Below are positions 1 to 8,792 of a stretch of DNA of 64,000 bases, piece by piece (position 1 is the stretch's first letter; every line of letters starts with the position of its first letter). Origin of the DNA: Orrella daihaiensis (lineage in GTDB: Bacteria; Pseudomonadota; Gammaproteobacteria; Burkholderiales; Burkholderiaceae_B). The notes below the pieces were generated by a model. It saw only the letters and a list, made by a program, of their open reading frames with translations, ran no database searches and was not told where the DNA came from. The position numbers and the translations under genes are program-made. The stretch spans positions 682,001 to 746,000 of the forward strand of contig NZ_CP063982.1 of the NCBI RefSeq assembly GCF_022811525.1, read 5' to 3'.

Positions 1-1
1 C

Positions 2-1579
2 ATGGCGCTGAATAACCGTTTGCTGGTGTTGCTAATTGGACTGGCAGTGGCGAGCAGCAGCGTGTTTTTCTTCACCAACCTAAAAAGTGAGCTCGCACCG
101 GTTGAAGATCGGGGTGTGATATTCGGGGTGCTCTCCGGACCTGAGGGTGCGACGCTTGGCTACACCATGCAAAGCGCATTGAAGGTCGAAGAAATCTATG
201 CCAGCATTCCTGAGGCAGCAGCGCGCCAATTGATCGTCGGTTTCCCGACGGTGGCTGACGGGTTTGCGATCTTGCGGTTAAAGCCCTGGGATGAGCGTGA
301 GCGTAAGCAACAAGACATTACCAAATCGCTGTTCCCACAGTTCTCGGCTTTGCCCGGTGTCAGAGCCTTTCCGACCAACGCGCCATCGTTTGGATTGAGA
401 GCAAGTTCGCGGCCGATCGAGTTTGTGATCATGAGCCAGGCACCCTATGCCGAACTCTATGACATGGTAAACGGCTACATGGATGAGTTGCGTTCGTATC
501 CCGGTATCGGGAATATGGACATGGATCTGCGTATGAACACGCCTGAGCTGCGAGTCGAGGTTGATCGCGACAAGCTAGCTGATCTGGGTATCGATGTTGC
601 CGGCGTGGGGCGCACTCTTGAGACCATGTTGGGCGGCCGTCAGGTTACCCGCTTTGAGCAGGACGGTGAGCAGTATGAAGTGATCGTGCAAGTCAGCCCT
701 GGCGAGCGTAATGAACCCACAGATATCTCTGGCATTTATGTGCGTGCCCGCGACGGCAGTATGGTGCAGTTGGCCAATGTGGCTAGTGTCCAGGAGACCG
801 TGGCACCACAATCGTTGAACCACTTCAACCGTCTAAGGGCGGTCAAAGTCACAGGTAATGTGATGCCTGGCTACACCCTGGGCGAGGTGCTGGATCACAT
901 GTTCGAAGTTGCTGAGAAAACATTCCCTTCGACGGTACAGCTTGACTTGGATGGTCAATCGCGTGAGTACAAAGAATCATCGGCTGGCATTTATGCGGTG
1001 TTTGGCATGGCGCTGATCTTTATCTACCTGGTGCTCGCCGCACAGTTCGAAAGCTGGCGTAACCCGTTGATCATCATGCTGACAGTGCCGTTGGCGATGA
1101 CAGGTGCGCTTGGAGCGCTTTACTTCACTGGTGGTACTTTATCGATTTACAGTCAGATTGGTCTGGTCACCCTCGTGGGCCTGATTACCAAACACGGGAT
1201 CTTGATCGTTGAGTTCGCTACACAGTTACGTGAGCAGGGCAAGGAGATGATTGAGGCAGTATCTGAAGCCAGCGTCCTGCGCTTGCGACCTATTTTGATG
1301 ACCACCGGTGCGATGGTTCTTGGTGCAGTGCCGTTGGCCATTGCGACTGGTGCCGGCGCCGAGTCTCGAGAGCAAATTGGTTGGGTGTTGGTCGGCGGCT
1401 TGATGCTTGGTACCTTGCTGACGCTGTATGTGGTGCCGGTTGCGTATACTTTGATTGCAACCAAAAAAGTTCGTGGTGTGATAGAAGAAGGCCAGTCTAC
1501 TGCGCCAGCACAAACGGGCGGTGTCCATAAACCTTCAACTTCGGAGCAAAGCCAACAAGATGCGCTGGGTCATTCTTGA
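2..1579 (+). CDS. RND multidrug efflux permease, C-terminal half (partial)
   Basis: This is the C-terminal half of an inner-membrane RND (HAE1/AcrB-type) drug-proton antiporter; the gene enters from upstream, so the first Met here is internal. About 525 of the usual 1030 residues are present. In order one sees TM7 at the left edge (about residues 7-25), the second large periplasmic porter/docking loop (about 30-325), then TM8-TM12 (about 330-490). TM10 holds the Lys of the proton relay in the motif GLITKHGILIVEFA. The Asp pair of TM4 lies outside the window. The tail is hydrophilic and Gln/Ser rich. It overlaps the start of dnaQ by 20 bp. The family is certain; the exact pump and substrate are not. 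A membrane-fusion protein gene would be expected upstream. Confidence 0.93.
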   Translation: MALNNRLLVLLIGLAVASSSVFFFTNLKSELAPVEDRGVIFGVLSGPEGATLGYTMQSALKVEEIYASIPEAAARQLIVGFPTVADGFAILRLKPWDERERKQQDITKSLFPQFSALPGVRAFPTNAPSFGLRASSRPIEFVIMSQAPYAELYDMVNGYMDELRSYPGIGNMDMDLRMNTPELRVEVDRDKLADLGIDVAGVGRTLETMLGGRQVTRFEQDGEQYEVIVQVSPGERNEPTDISGIYVRARDGSMVQLANVASVQETVAPQSLNHFNRLRAVKVTGNVMPGYTLGEVLDHMFEVAEKTFPSTVQLDLDGQSREYKESSAGIYAVFGMALIFIYLVLAAQFESWRNPLIIMLTVPLAMTGALGALYFTGGTLSIYSQIGLVTLVGLITKHGILIVEFATQLREQGKEMIEAVSEASVLRLRPILMTTGAMVLGAVPLAIATGAGAESREQIGWVLVGGLMLGTLLTLYVVPVAYTLIATKKVRGVIEEGQSTAPAQTGGVHKPSTSEQSQQDALGHS

Positions 1580-2261
1580 TACGGAAACCACTGGTCTAGA
1601 TCCGGAAGATGGACATCGCATCATTGAAATTGGTGCCGTCGAAGTCGTCAATCGCGCTATCACGGGACGGGACTTTCATACTTATTTGAATCCCGACCGT
1701 GACAGTGATCAGGGTGCTCTCGAAGTACATGGTTTGACGACCGATTTTCTGCAGGACAAGCCTCGCTTTAAGGATGTGGTCGGCGAGTTTCTTGAGTTCG
1801 TCAAAGAAGCTGAACTCATTATTCACAATGCGCCGTTCGATCTTAAGTTCCTGAATTCAGAGCTAAAGAAACTTGGGCACAATGAATTAACCTCATACTC
1901 CGGGCCAGTCACCGATTCGCTGGCGCATGCCAAGCTACTCTACCCGGGAAAGCGTAATTCACTCGATGCACTTTGTGAGCGCTACAGCATTAGCAACGCT
2001 CACCGTACCTTGCATGGTGCCTTACTCGATTCGCGGCTTTTGGCGGAAGTTTGGCTGGCAATGACCCGTGGCCAGGACAGTCTGGCCATTGAAGATGAAG
2101 TCCATCCCAGCAAAAACATTGCGCCAGAGAAACGCAAGTTCTTTGAACTCCCGTTAATCGAGGTCAGTCAGGCTGAGGATGAAGCGCATGAAGCGTACCT
2201 GCAGGTGCTCGATAAGGCCAGTGGTGATCAGACCTTATGGCGCAGTCTCAAGTCGCACTAA
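1560..2261 (+). CDS. dnaQ: DNA polymerase III epsilon subunit (3'-5' proofreading exonuclease)
   Basis: This is the proofreading subunit of the replicative polymerase, a DEDDh exonuclease. The Met at 1560 was chosen because the protein then begins MRWVILDTETTG, as family members do; an in-frame codon at 1521 lies deep inside the RND gene. The three exonuclease motifs are all present: ExoI D7/E9 in DTETTG, ExoII D94 in NAPFDLKFL, and ExoIII H152/D157 in HGALLDSRLL. The length of 233 residues is close to the usual 240. A C-terminal segment, FELPLIE, is a plausible beta-clamp-binding motif, followed by the polymerase-binding tail. The 20-bp overlap with the pump gene is unusual for dnaQ, which often sits beside rnhA. 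All catalytic residues are intact. Confidence 0.95.
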   Translation: MRWVILDTETTGLDPEDGHRIIEIGAVEVVNRAITGRDFHTYLNPDRDSDQGALEVHGLTTDFLQDKPRFKDVVGEFLEFVKEAELIIHNAPFDLKFLNSELKKLGHNELTSYSGPVTDSLAHAKLLYPGKRNSLDALCERYSISNAHRTLHGALLDSRLLAEVWLAMTRGQDSLAIEDEVHPSKNIAPEKRKFFELPLIEVSQAEDEAHEAYLQVLDKASGDQTLWRSLKSH

Positions 2262-2332
2262 ACCGATAAGTCGCACCAATTCGAGACGTTGACCCGCCCA
2301 TCGATCTCGAGATGCGTAGCCACATCCCTGTG

Positions 2333-2338
2333 TATAAT
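2333..2338 (+). promoter_or_regulatory. probable -10 element of the tRNA-Val promoter
   Basis: A perfect TATAAT hexamer lies 53 bp before the mature 5' end of tRNA-Val, in the gap after dnaQ. No good -35 hexamer sits at 17 bp spacing; a TTGACC at 2289-2294 is too far away. The call rests on the -10 match and position only. Confidence 0.45.
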
Positions 2339-2390
2339 CCTGCTCTACGCGCCATCGGCGCGGTGCCTGGTGGTGAGATCAAACACATCA

Positions 2391-2465
2391 GGGCGGTTAG
2401 CTCAGTGGTAGAGCACTGCCTTCACACGGCAGGGGTCACAAGTTCGAACCTTGTACCGCCCACCA
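2391..2465 (+). tRNA. tRNA-Val (anticodon CAC)
   Basis: A cloverleaf folds by eye. The acceptor stem GGGCGGU pairs with ACCGCCC, followed by discriminator A and an encoded CCA. The D arm is UAGCUCAGUGGUAGAGC. The anticodon stem CUGCC/GGCAG closes the 7-base loop UUCACAC, giving anticodon CAC, which reads the Val codon GUG. The T arm contains GUUCGAAC. Length is 75 nt with CCA. A toxin-antitoxin-like locus begins about 45 bp after its 3' end, a common place for integrated DNA, but no duplicated tRNA 3' end was seen nearby. Confidence 0.97.
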
Positions 2466-2509
2466 AATCATATTGTTCAGCGACAGATTGACACACAAGG
2501 ATCTAGGCC

Positions 2510-2758
2510 GTGACTGAACCGAAGCGAGAGCTGTCAGAGGCAGAAATGCTTTACCTAGAGGCGATGATTCCTGAGTTGGCAGCAGCTGCGTTTAGATTGG
2601 CTGAGGCAGAGGCGCTAATGACAGCTGGCAAAGTGGTGAAGGCAGTCAACGGCAAGGTTATCGAGCTCTATGCTGACGGATCGACCCGCGTGCTCAAAGA
2701 AATCGAGCCACCGATGCCGGTTACACCGGGCACAAAACGGTATCGCAAGGCGTCTTAA
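2510..2758 (+). CDS. small acidic protein upstream of a zeta-like toxin, possible antitoxin
   Basis: This is an 82-residue protein starting with GTG at 2510, preceded by AAGGATCT as a weak ribosome site. It is helical and rich in Glu and Ala in its first half (about residues 5-40). A short stretch after that, VVKAVNGKVIELYADGSTR, looks like a beta hairpin, and the C-terminus is basic (KRYRKAS). No membrane segment or signal peptide is visible. It ends 5 bp before the zeta-like reading frame, so the two are probably co-transcribed. Such small upstream partners are common for chromosomal zeta/UNAG-kinase-type genes, and an antitoxin role is an inference from position. I do not recognise a named family. 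Confidence 0.6.
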   Translation: MTEPKRELSEAEMLYLEAMIPELAAAAFRLAEAEALMTAGKVVKAVNGKVIELYADGSTRVLKEIEPPMPVTPGTKRYRKAS

Positions 2759-2763
2759 CCATA

Positions 2764-3494
2764 ATGGCTATTCCCCGTTTGCGTATGTTTGCTGGACCGA
2801 ATGGCTCTGGCAAGAGCACTCTCAAGGGACTGCTTTCAAGCGAATGGTATGGAACGTACGTTAATGCTGACGACATTGAGCGCACGATTAGGCTCGAAGG
2901 TGGCTTGCGTCTTTCGGATTTTAAGGTTGAAGTTACGCAACAGCAGCTTACGAGGTTTTTTCTGGAATCGAGTCTTCTTGGTGCGCATGGACTTGCCGAG
3001 GATGCGCGTGCAATCACTGTTGAAACTGGTTACCTATCGTTTGGTGATTTGCAGATAAATTCCTACTTCGCCTCGGTATTAGCCGATTTGATTCGACAGC
3101 AATTGATTAGTCAGGGCGAGTCATTGACTTTTGAAACAGTGATGTCTTCGCCGGATAAGGTGGATTCATTTGTAATGCGCAGCGTTTGGGCTACCGCACT
3201 TATCTGTACTATGTGGCAACTGAAGACCCCGCGATCAATATCGCTCGCGTCAAATATCGCGTGGGCAAAGGTGGGCACGATGTGCCAAGTGACAAGATTG
3301 TGTCACGATATGGGCGCTCTCTTGATCTTTTATATAGTGCTGTGGCTTGTGCGAATCGTTCCTTCATTTTTGACAACTCGGATGAGTCGGCCGTCTGGGT
3401 GGCTGAAGTGACTGATGGTATGGTCTTGGAGGCAAAAGCAGACTCCTTGCCCATGTGGTGTAAACATGCATTGTGGGATAAGTTTCCTGCGTAG
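2764..3494 (+). pseudogene. zeta-toxin-like kinase, frameshifted
   Basis: Two consecutive frames together encode one zeta-toxin/UDP-N-acetylglucosamine-kinase-like protein of about 243 residues. The first frame, from the ATG at 2764, has a Walker A motif GPNGSGKST at residues 11-19 and runs well to FETVMSSPDKVDSFVMRS near 3183. The second frame takes up at GYRTYLYYVATEDP (from about 3189) and continues through a conserved-looking GGHDVPSDKIVSRY segment and IFDNSDES to the stop at 3494. The switch fits loss of one base near 3183-3187. After the shift the first frame becomes unrelated hydrophobic sequence ending at 3411. Known members phosphorylate UDP-N-acetylglucosamine or similar sugars. It is either a genuinely inactivated toxin or a sequencing error. 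Confidence 0.8.
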
Positions 3495-3759
3495 TCGGCC
3501 TTTTAGTAATTGGCAGCGATCGTCGGTAGCTGTGCGTCATTACAATCAATGGCCTACATTTTTACCGTTCTGCGCCTAAAGCCCCGTTCTTCAGGCCTGG
3601 GAGGACGTCAAACTGCAGTGCGTTTGCATAAACTAAGTGAACGCTAGCCACCAAATCATCTGCGGTTGTGTGCAGGTAAGATTGCGGTCTTGCATCCTCA
3701 ACAAATTCCTCATTGATAGAGACTCTTTTGGATTGTTTAATTTCAAAGTCCTGATTCAA

Positions 3760-3948
3760 ATGCAATCGTTTTGCTTACGTTGTCTGGCGGTGACCGCTGC
3801 CGCACTTTTGATGGCTGGTTGCAGTACAGCCGTGGCGGTGGTAGATGCAGTGGGATCGGCTGTTGTCTATGCTGGTAAGACGGTTGTAAATACCGTGGAT
3901 GCGATCACCCCTGACATCGTCAATGGTGATGACGATGATGATGACTGA
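3760..3948 (+). CDS. small lipoprotein with poly-Asp tail
   Basis: This is a 62-residue lipoprotein beginning MQSFCLRCLAVTAAALLMAG at 3760. The hydrophobic signal ends in a lipobox, LMAGC, with the modified Cys at about residue 21. The mature part is short (AVAVVDAVGSAVVYAGKTVVNTVDAITPDIVNG) and ends in six Asp residues. The frame is open further upstream, but the Met at 3760 gives a canonical signal and was chosen for that reason. It resembles small lipoproteins with a VDAITPDIVN-like end that I recall from other Proteobacteria; their function is unknown. It stands alone, with no gene on the same strand closer than 200 bp. Confidence 0.7.
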   Translation: MQSFCLRCLAVTAAALLMAGCSTAVAVVDAVGSAVVYAGKTVVNTVDAITPDIVNGDDDDDD

Positions 3949-4153
3949 TCCCTGTTTGAGGCGAATTCTCCAGAAAAGCGATTCCGGTTAACTCGTGCGC
4001 CGGTGCGTCAGGCACTTTGCCCGCTCCAAGTAACCTTGTAATTTCTCAGCAATCTGCGACGCTCACCCGCGCATTGTGCTTAACTGCATTCGGCACATGC
4101 ATCGATGGCGTAGCGAGTTTAGATTTAGGCCATTTTTGAATATTCAGTCGCGG

Positions 4154-4858
4154 ATGTATTCCATGCAAAACCCACCTTTAATCGATGCCCGAGGCGTATG
4201 CCTTACCTACCAAATGGGCGAGAAGACGGTTGCTGTGTTGCGAGATGTGTCGCTGCAAGTGGAGCAGGGCAGTACGGTGGCCATTGCCGGCCCCTCAGGT
4301 TCCGGTAAAACGTCTTTGCTGTTGCTGCTATCAGGGCTAGAGCAATCCGAGGCAGGAGTCATCCTACTTAATGGCCTGAGTTTGACTGAGCTTGGTCGCA
4401 ATCAGCTTGCCGATTTGCGCCGGGATCACATCGGTATCGTGTTTCAAAGTTTTCACCTGCTGCCAAGTCTAACTGCGCTCGACAACGTTGCCTTGCCGCT
4501 GCAAATGGCCGGTACGACTCAGGCGCGAGAAACAGCATTGGATATGCTGGCACGTGTGGGGCTAGCTGACCGTGCGCATCACCTTCCGAGTCAATTATCT
4601 GGCGGGGAGCAGCAGCGTGTGGCGATCGCGCGAGCACTGGTACATCGGCCGCAGCTACTGCTTGCGGATGAACCGACTGGCAACCTTGATGACCACACCG
4701 CACAGGCAGTGCGCGAGCTGTTGTTTCGGTTAAACCGTGAGCTTGGAACCACGCTGGTGTTGGTTACCCATGACATGGATTTCGCCAAGCAGTGTGATCG
4801 GGTGCTGCGCCTGCATGACGGTCAGCTACAGGAATATCAGCATGATATTTCTGCTTGA
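4154..4858 (+). CDS. ABC transporter ATP-binding protein (YbbA/LolD type)
   Basis: This is the ATPase of an export-type MacB/LolD-superfamily ABC system, about 234 residues. The Walker A motif GPSGSGKT is at residues 46-53, with the signature LSGGEQQR, Walker B LLLADEPTGNLD and the switch His in LVTHDMD further on. A Met at 4163 is an alternative start, and the frame is open back to 4076. It overlaps the following permease by 17 bp, so the two are translated together. With an 836-residue FtsX-fold permease as partner, the closest match is YbbA-YbbP, whose substrate is not firmly known. LolD itself pairs with the shorter LolC/E permeases, which makes that assignment less likely. Confidence 0.88.
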   Translation: MYSMQNPPLIDARGVCLTYQMGEKTVAVLRDVSLQVEQGSTVAIAGPSGSGKTSLLLLLSGLEQSEAGVILLNGLSLTELGRNQLADLRRDHIGIVFQSFHLLPSLTALDNVALPLQMAGTTQARETALDMLARVGLADRAHHLPSQLSGGEQQRVAIARALVHRPQLLLADEPTGNLDDHTAQAVRELLFRLNRELGTTLVLVTHDMDFAKQCDRVLRLHDGQLQEYQHDISA

Positions 4859-7352
4859 CCTAGCTTGGCGGGATTTGAAATCCAGTGGTCGCAGCCTCTG
4901 GATATTTGTGGCGAGCTTGGTGCTTGGGGTATCGCTAGTGGCTGCTGGTGGAGGCCTGTATCAGCAAATCACTGATGCGTTACGCGCAGATGTGAAGCTG
5001 CTCTTCGGTGGTGATGTTGAGATCCAAGCCCAGCAGCCTTTACCAGATGACATTCTGAATTGGGTGCGAGCACGGGGCGACGTGTCGCAAGTGGTCGAAT
5101 TACGAACCATGCTCATGACTGATCAGGGCCGTTCACAATTGGTTGAGCTCTTTAGTGTCGATGATGCTTATCCGCTTTACGGGAAACTCACGCTTGAGCC
5201 GATCGGCGAACCCCAAAATCTATTGGGTCTGGACGATGGTCAATGGGGTGTTGCCGTTGATGGCACATTGGCAAGACGCCTAGGACTTTCCGTCGGTGAC
5301 AACGTGTCGGTTGGGGTGTTGAGCATGCAGGTGCGTGCCATCGTGGTGCGCCAGCCAGACAGAAGTCTGCGAGCCGACTGGGGTGCCGCGCCGGTGTTGA
5401 TTACCGAGGATGCCTTAATGGCAACGGGCTTGATCCAGCCTTTTAGTCGGGTGGAGTATCTGTATCGGGTCAGGTTGCCTGGGGTTGATGCGGTAGCGTC
5501 TCAATTTCGGGATGAGCTAGTGCGCGCATTTCCCACCATGCAGGCTGAAGTGCGCAGTTTTGATGAACGCAGTGATCGCATGACTGAAATACTTGGTCAA
5601 ATTGGATCGGGTCTACTGCTCGTTGGATTCTCTGCCTTGTTTATTGGTGGGTTAGGGGTATTCAATAGCATCAAAGCCCATCTCGATGGCAAGTTGGCGA
5701 GCTTGGCCACCTTACGTGCGCTTGGATTGCGAGACTGGCGGGTAGCCTGGTTCGTGCTGCTGCAGGTATTGATCCTGGCGGCACTGTCAAGCGCTTTGGG
5801 AGTAATCATTGGCGTGACGCTTGCCCTGTTTGGAGCTGCGGTCGTAGCTGACCAGCTACCAGTCAACGTTTTAATAGCTAGTCTTTGGCAGCCCGCTTTG
5901 GTTGCTTGGTTATTTGGGGTGCTTACTGCATTTACCTTTGCAATGCCGGCTGTGGGGCGGGCTTTGTCGGTGTCGCCCGCGGTGTTGTTTAGAGGCTTGC
6001 AAGGACAGGTGCTTCACGCGTCAGGGCGCGTGAAGCAACTAACGGCGTTGGTGGCGATTGTGACGGTTGGGCTATTGATGTTGACTTTGCCAGATGCCAG
6101 GTTCGGATTTGCATTCGTTGTAGCGGTTACGGTTTTATTGGTGATGCTCGGAGCAATTACTCTGATCATCCGAGCGCTGGCGACACGAATGCAGCGCTCA
6201 GTGTCCTTGCCCTTGTCGTTGCAAATGGCTTTGGCGAGTTTGCAACAGTCTCAATCACCCATGCGGGTGGCATTGGTGTCACTGGGTTCAGCGCTTACCC
6301 TGCTAGTAGCTTGCACGCTGGTGGTGATGACTCTTTTGCGCACTGTGAATGAAACGGTGCCTGATCAGGCGCCGGCGATGGTGTTTTATGACATTCAAAC
6401 TGATCAGGTCGAACTGTTAAACCAAACGCTACAAGAAGCCTCTGGTCTGGCCCAGGTTCGAACTGCTCCGTTTGTGCTCGGACGCTTGGTCGGTGTTAAC
6501 GGTTCTGCTTTGACTGAAAGTCAAGACATTGAGCGTCTACGGGAGTCGCGCGACGAACATAAACTTAGCGACAGTCGGGGTAATTTTGATGATGTGGTGG
6601 TCAAGCGTGGCGCCTGGTGGCCAGATGACTACAACGGCCCACCCATTGTGGCGATGGAGGATCGCGAGGCTGACCAATTGGGCTTGTCAGTTGGCGACAA
6701 ACTCACCTTTGAAATCCTCGGACAGACATTTGATGCAGCGTTGGTGGCAATTTATACCCAACGCCGGGTGCAGGCCAGGCTTTGGCTTGAGGCGATATTT
6801 AGCGATGGTGCGCTAGACCCCTTTGTGACCCGTTATGTTGGGGCAGCCTGGTTACCTGCTGACCAGGCAGTGGCTATGCAAGACCGCCTAGCAACGGTGG
6901 CTCCTAATATTGCGACCGCTCGCACGGAGTTGATCTTGCGCGAGAGTCGTGTGTTGCTCGGCCGCGCCAGCATGGGCTTGGCAGTGATTGCCTTGGTTTG
7001 TTTGGCAGCAAGTCTTCTGGTGTTGGCCAGTGTGGTGGCAGCAAGCAGAACTCGCCAGATTTATGACGCCACTGTGATGCATGCGCTCGGTGCCAGACAT
7101 GCGTTGCTGGTCAAAGTCTTGCTATGGGAGTACGCCCTGATCGCGTTGGTGACTACACTGGTAGCAGTCGGGTTCGGCAGTTTGCTAGCGACGCTATTGT
7201 TGCAGTGGCGCTTAGACTTGAGCGCATCTGGACTCTATTGGACAGGTGGCGTTACCGCAGTCGGTGTCAGCGTTGTGAGCCTTGGGTTTGGCGTGGTTTA
7301 TCTCATGTCACAAATGCGGTTGCGCCCAGCCTTGTTGCTGCGCACTCAATAG
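4842..7352 (+). CDS. ABC transporter permease, FtsX fold (YbbP type)
   Basis: This 836-residue inner-membrane protein starts at the ATG at 4842 (MIFLLDLAWRDLKSSGRSL), inside the end of the ATPase gene. The frame is open further left, but only the 4842 start gives a normal N-terminus. It has an N-terminal TM helix (about 18-40), a MacB-like periplasmic domain (about 40-250), and an FtsX-type three-helix block (about 265-410). Another pair of helices lies near 425-470. A second periplasmic part follows, and a second FtsX block forms the C-terminal 130 residues. Size and layout fit YbbP (about 800 residues). The pair probably exports or extracts a lipophilic compound. Its stop is 3 bp from the convergent stop of the next gene, with no clear terminator between. 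Confidence 0.87.
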   Translation: MIFLLDLAWRDLKSSGRSLWIFVASLVLGVSLVAAGGGLYQQITDALRADVKLLFGGDVEIQAQQPLPDDILNWVRARGDVSQVVELRTMLMTDQGRSQLVELFSVDDAYPLYGKLTLEPIGEPQNLLGLDDGQWGVAVDGTLARRLGLSVGDNVSVGVLSMQVRAIVVRQPDRSLRADWGAAPVLITEDALMATGLIQPFSRVEYLYRVRLPGVDAVASQFRDELVRAFPTMQAEVRSFDERSDRMTEILGQIGSGLLLVGFSALFIGGLGVFNSIKAHLDGKLASLATLRALGLRDWRVAWFVLLQVLILAALSSALGVIIGVTLALFGAAVVADQLPVNVLIASLWQPALVAWLFGVLTAFTFAMPAVGRALSVSPAVLFRGLQGQVLHASGRVKQLTALVAIVTVGLLMLTLPDARFGFAFVVAVTVLLVMLGAITLIIRALATRMQRSVSLPLSLQMALASLQQSQSPMRVALVSLGSALTLLVACTLVVMTLLRTVNETVPDQAPAMVFYDIQTDQVELLNQTLQEASGLAQVRTAPFVLGRLVGVNGSALTESQDIERLRESRDEHKLSDSRGNFDDVVVKRGAWWPDDYNGPPIVAMEDREADQLGLSVGDKLTFEILGQTFDAALVAIYTQRRVQARLWLEAIFSDGALDPFVTRYVGAAWLPADQAVAMQDRLATVAPNIATARTELILRESRVLLGRASMGLAVIALVCLAASLLVLASVVAASRTRQIYDATVMHALGARHALLVKVLLWEYALIALVTTLVAVGFGSLLATLLLQWRLDLSASGLYWTGGVTAVGVSVVSLGFGVVYLMSQMRLRPALLLRTQ

Positions 7353-7354
7353 TA

Positions 7355-7966
7355 TTAATTGGTGCCTGCTGCATTCAGTATCGCTGCCTCAACCGACCCG
7401 GTTGACTGACAACGCGCCGCAAAATCGCTACCGGGCGCGTTTACCATTGCAAATCCTTTTGAGTTGAATCGATATTGCGACCCACCTACGATGGCACCTG
7501 TGGCTGGATTCGTTTGATAATTCACGGCGAGATCATAGTCAGTGTTTACAGAGACAGACGTCTGCGTGGAGGTTTTTGGGGAGAGTTTGACTTGAACGGT
7601 CACATTTAAATTCACCGGTGTTTGTGTCGTTAAGTAACTTAAAAACTCATTGTGGGTGTCATAACCACCACCTTGCGTTTGCAACATGCCGCAGGTGATT
7701 GAACTTGATGGGTCAAATGCGTCCACAAACAGGGTCATTTCTCCATTCGCTTTGTTTCGCCTTATGGTGCGGTATCGCCCCTGACTGTAGGCTGCTATGT
7801 TGTCCCAAGCCTGATTGAATGACACAGGTACGACGCGCTCGGTTGTCATCACGCTCATCGGTTGCCCAAGGATCGGGGTTGTCACCGGTTCTGGGGCGAT
7901 GTAGCTAGTCGTGGTACACCCAGCTAGCAGCGCCAAACAGACGGGTAAGGACAGTAGCTTGTGCAT
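7355..7966 (-). CDS. lipoprotein of unknown function
   Basis: This is a 203-residue lipoprotein. The Met at 7966 gives MHKLLSLPVCLALLAGCTTT, a standard signal with lipobox LLAGC; a longer open frame to 8035 lacks a sensible signal. The mature protein has no membrane segment. Residues 50-110 hold SFNQAWDNIAAYSQGRYRTIRRNKANGEM, similar in style to small periplasmic lipoproteins with one alpha/beta domain. Four Cys besides the lipidated one are absent or rare, with Cys in ITCGML and AARCQS possibly paired. No named family is recognised. It is followed (in transcription order) by nothing on its strand, and its promoter probably lies in the 55 bp before the TSUP gene stop. Confidence 0.75.
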   Translation of the reverse strand: MHKLLSLPVCLALLAGCTTTSYIAPEPVTTPILGQPMSVMTTERVVPVSFNQAWDNIAAYSQGRYRTIRRNKANGEMTLFVDAFDPSSSITCGMLQTQGGGYDTHNEFLSYLTTQTPVNLNVTVQVKLSPKTSTQTSVSVNTDYDLAVNYQTNPATGAIVGGSQYRFNSKGFAMVNAPGSDFAARCQSTGSVEAAILNAAGTN

Positions 7967-8021
7967 GTTGATTTCCGCAAAAAGTCTTGTGATGTGACTA
8001 TACGATGGAATTGGTGCTGCT

Positions 8022-8792
8022 TCAGGTATGCACAATCGCTAGATGAAAATAATTCAGTGTCATGTTGATCAACTCAAGAATAATGATGGTGACCAATAGC
8101 CTGAATGCCCAGATTTTGGCTAGGTGATGCATGGCAAGTTTGGCGCCAAGATAGGCCCCTACGATACTGCCCAAGCCCATGAGTAAACCAATGGTCCAGT
8201 CGATGTGACCATCCATGGCAAATAGCGCTACGGCCATGGCGGATGTCACTGCCAAAGCGAGGTTTTTATAAGCATTAGCTTGCACAAATGTCAGGCGCAA
8301 GCCCAGCACCAGCACTAAAAGTAGATAGGTCGCACCGTCAATGACAATGAATCCAAGCCAAATGCCTACAAACAAGAGCATGGCAAATTCTTGCCAGCGG
8401 TAACGGGGCACTTGATCAAGGTCTTGCATGATGGCTTTTTTAAGGCCGGCAAACAGCAGAATCAATGCAATCAACACGGCGATGGCAATGATGAGCTTTA
8501 ACTGACCGGCTGCAATGTGAGAAGCGATGTAGGCACCTAGAAGCGTGCCTAGGCACGTGGGTATAAGCACCCGGATCGCTTTGTCGAGCTCAATCACACC
8601 CGCTCGGATAAAGGTGATGACGGCGATCAAGGCACCGAGTACGACGGGGATGCGATTAGTGGCATTGGCCGCCACGGGGCTTAAGCCCATGAACATAAGC
8701 ATGGGTAGTGTCACGGCCGATCCGCTTGACGCTAACGTATTTAAAAATCCGCAGACGGCGCCAGCGAGCACGGCGATGACGAGTTCAGTCAT
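8022..8792 (-). CDS. TSUP-family transporter (TauE/SafE-like)
   Basis: This 256-residue integral membrane protein is almost entirely hydrophobic, with seven to eight predicted TM helices. It carries the family's N-terminal signature GFLNTLASSGSAVTLPML (residues 15-32) and a second related repeat near residues 130-160. TSUP proteins export organic or sulfur-containing anions such as sulfite, sulfoacetate or taurine-derived compounds; the substrate here is unknown. Its start overlaps the cupin gene stop by 4 bp (ATGA), so the two form a translationally coupled pair. The cupin may act on or sense the transported compound, which is inference. Confidence 0.88.
   Translation of the reverse strand: MTELVIAVLAGAVCGFLNTLASSGSAVTLPMLMFMGLSPVAANATNRIPVVLGALIAVITFIRAGVIELDKAIRVLIPTCLGTLLGAYIASHIAAGQLKLIIAIAVLIALILLFAGLKKAIMQDLDQVPRYRWQEFAMLLFVGIWLGFIVIDGATYLLLVLVLGLRLTFVQANAYKNLALAVTSAMAVALFAMDGHIDWTIGLLMGLGSIVGAYLGAKLAMHHLAKIWAFRLLVTIIILELINMTLNYFHLAIVHT

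Noticed and set aside
2289..2294. TTGACC as -35 of the tRNA-Val promoter
   Set aside because: It is 38 bp from the TATAAT, far from the 16-18 bp needed.
3562..3765. 67-residue minus-strand frame starting with TTG next to the small lipoprotein
   Set aside because: The amino-acid pattern looks protein-like, but it has a TTG start, no ribosome site and overlaps the lipoprotein start; no family is recognised.
2466..4150. Duplicated tRNA-Val 3' end as an attachment site for the zeta-like locus
   Set aside because: No second copy of the T-arm/acceptor sequence was found in this stretch.
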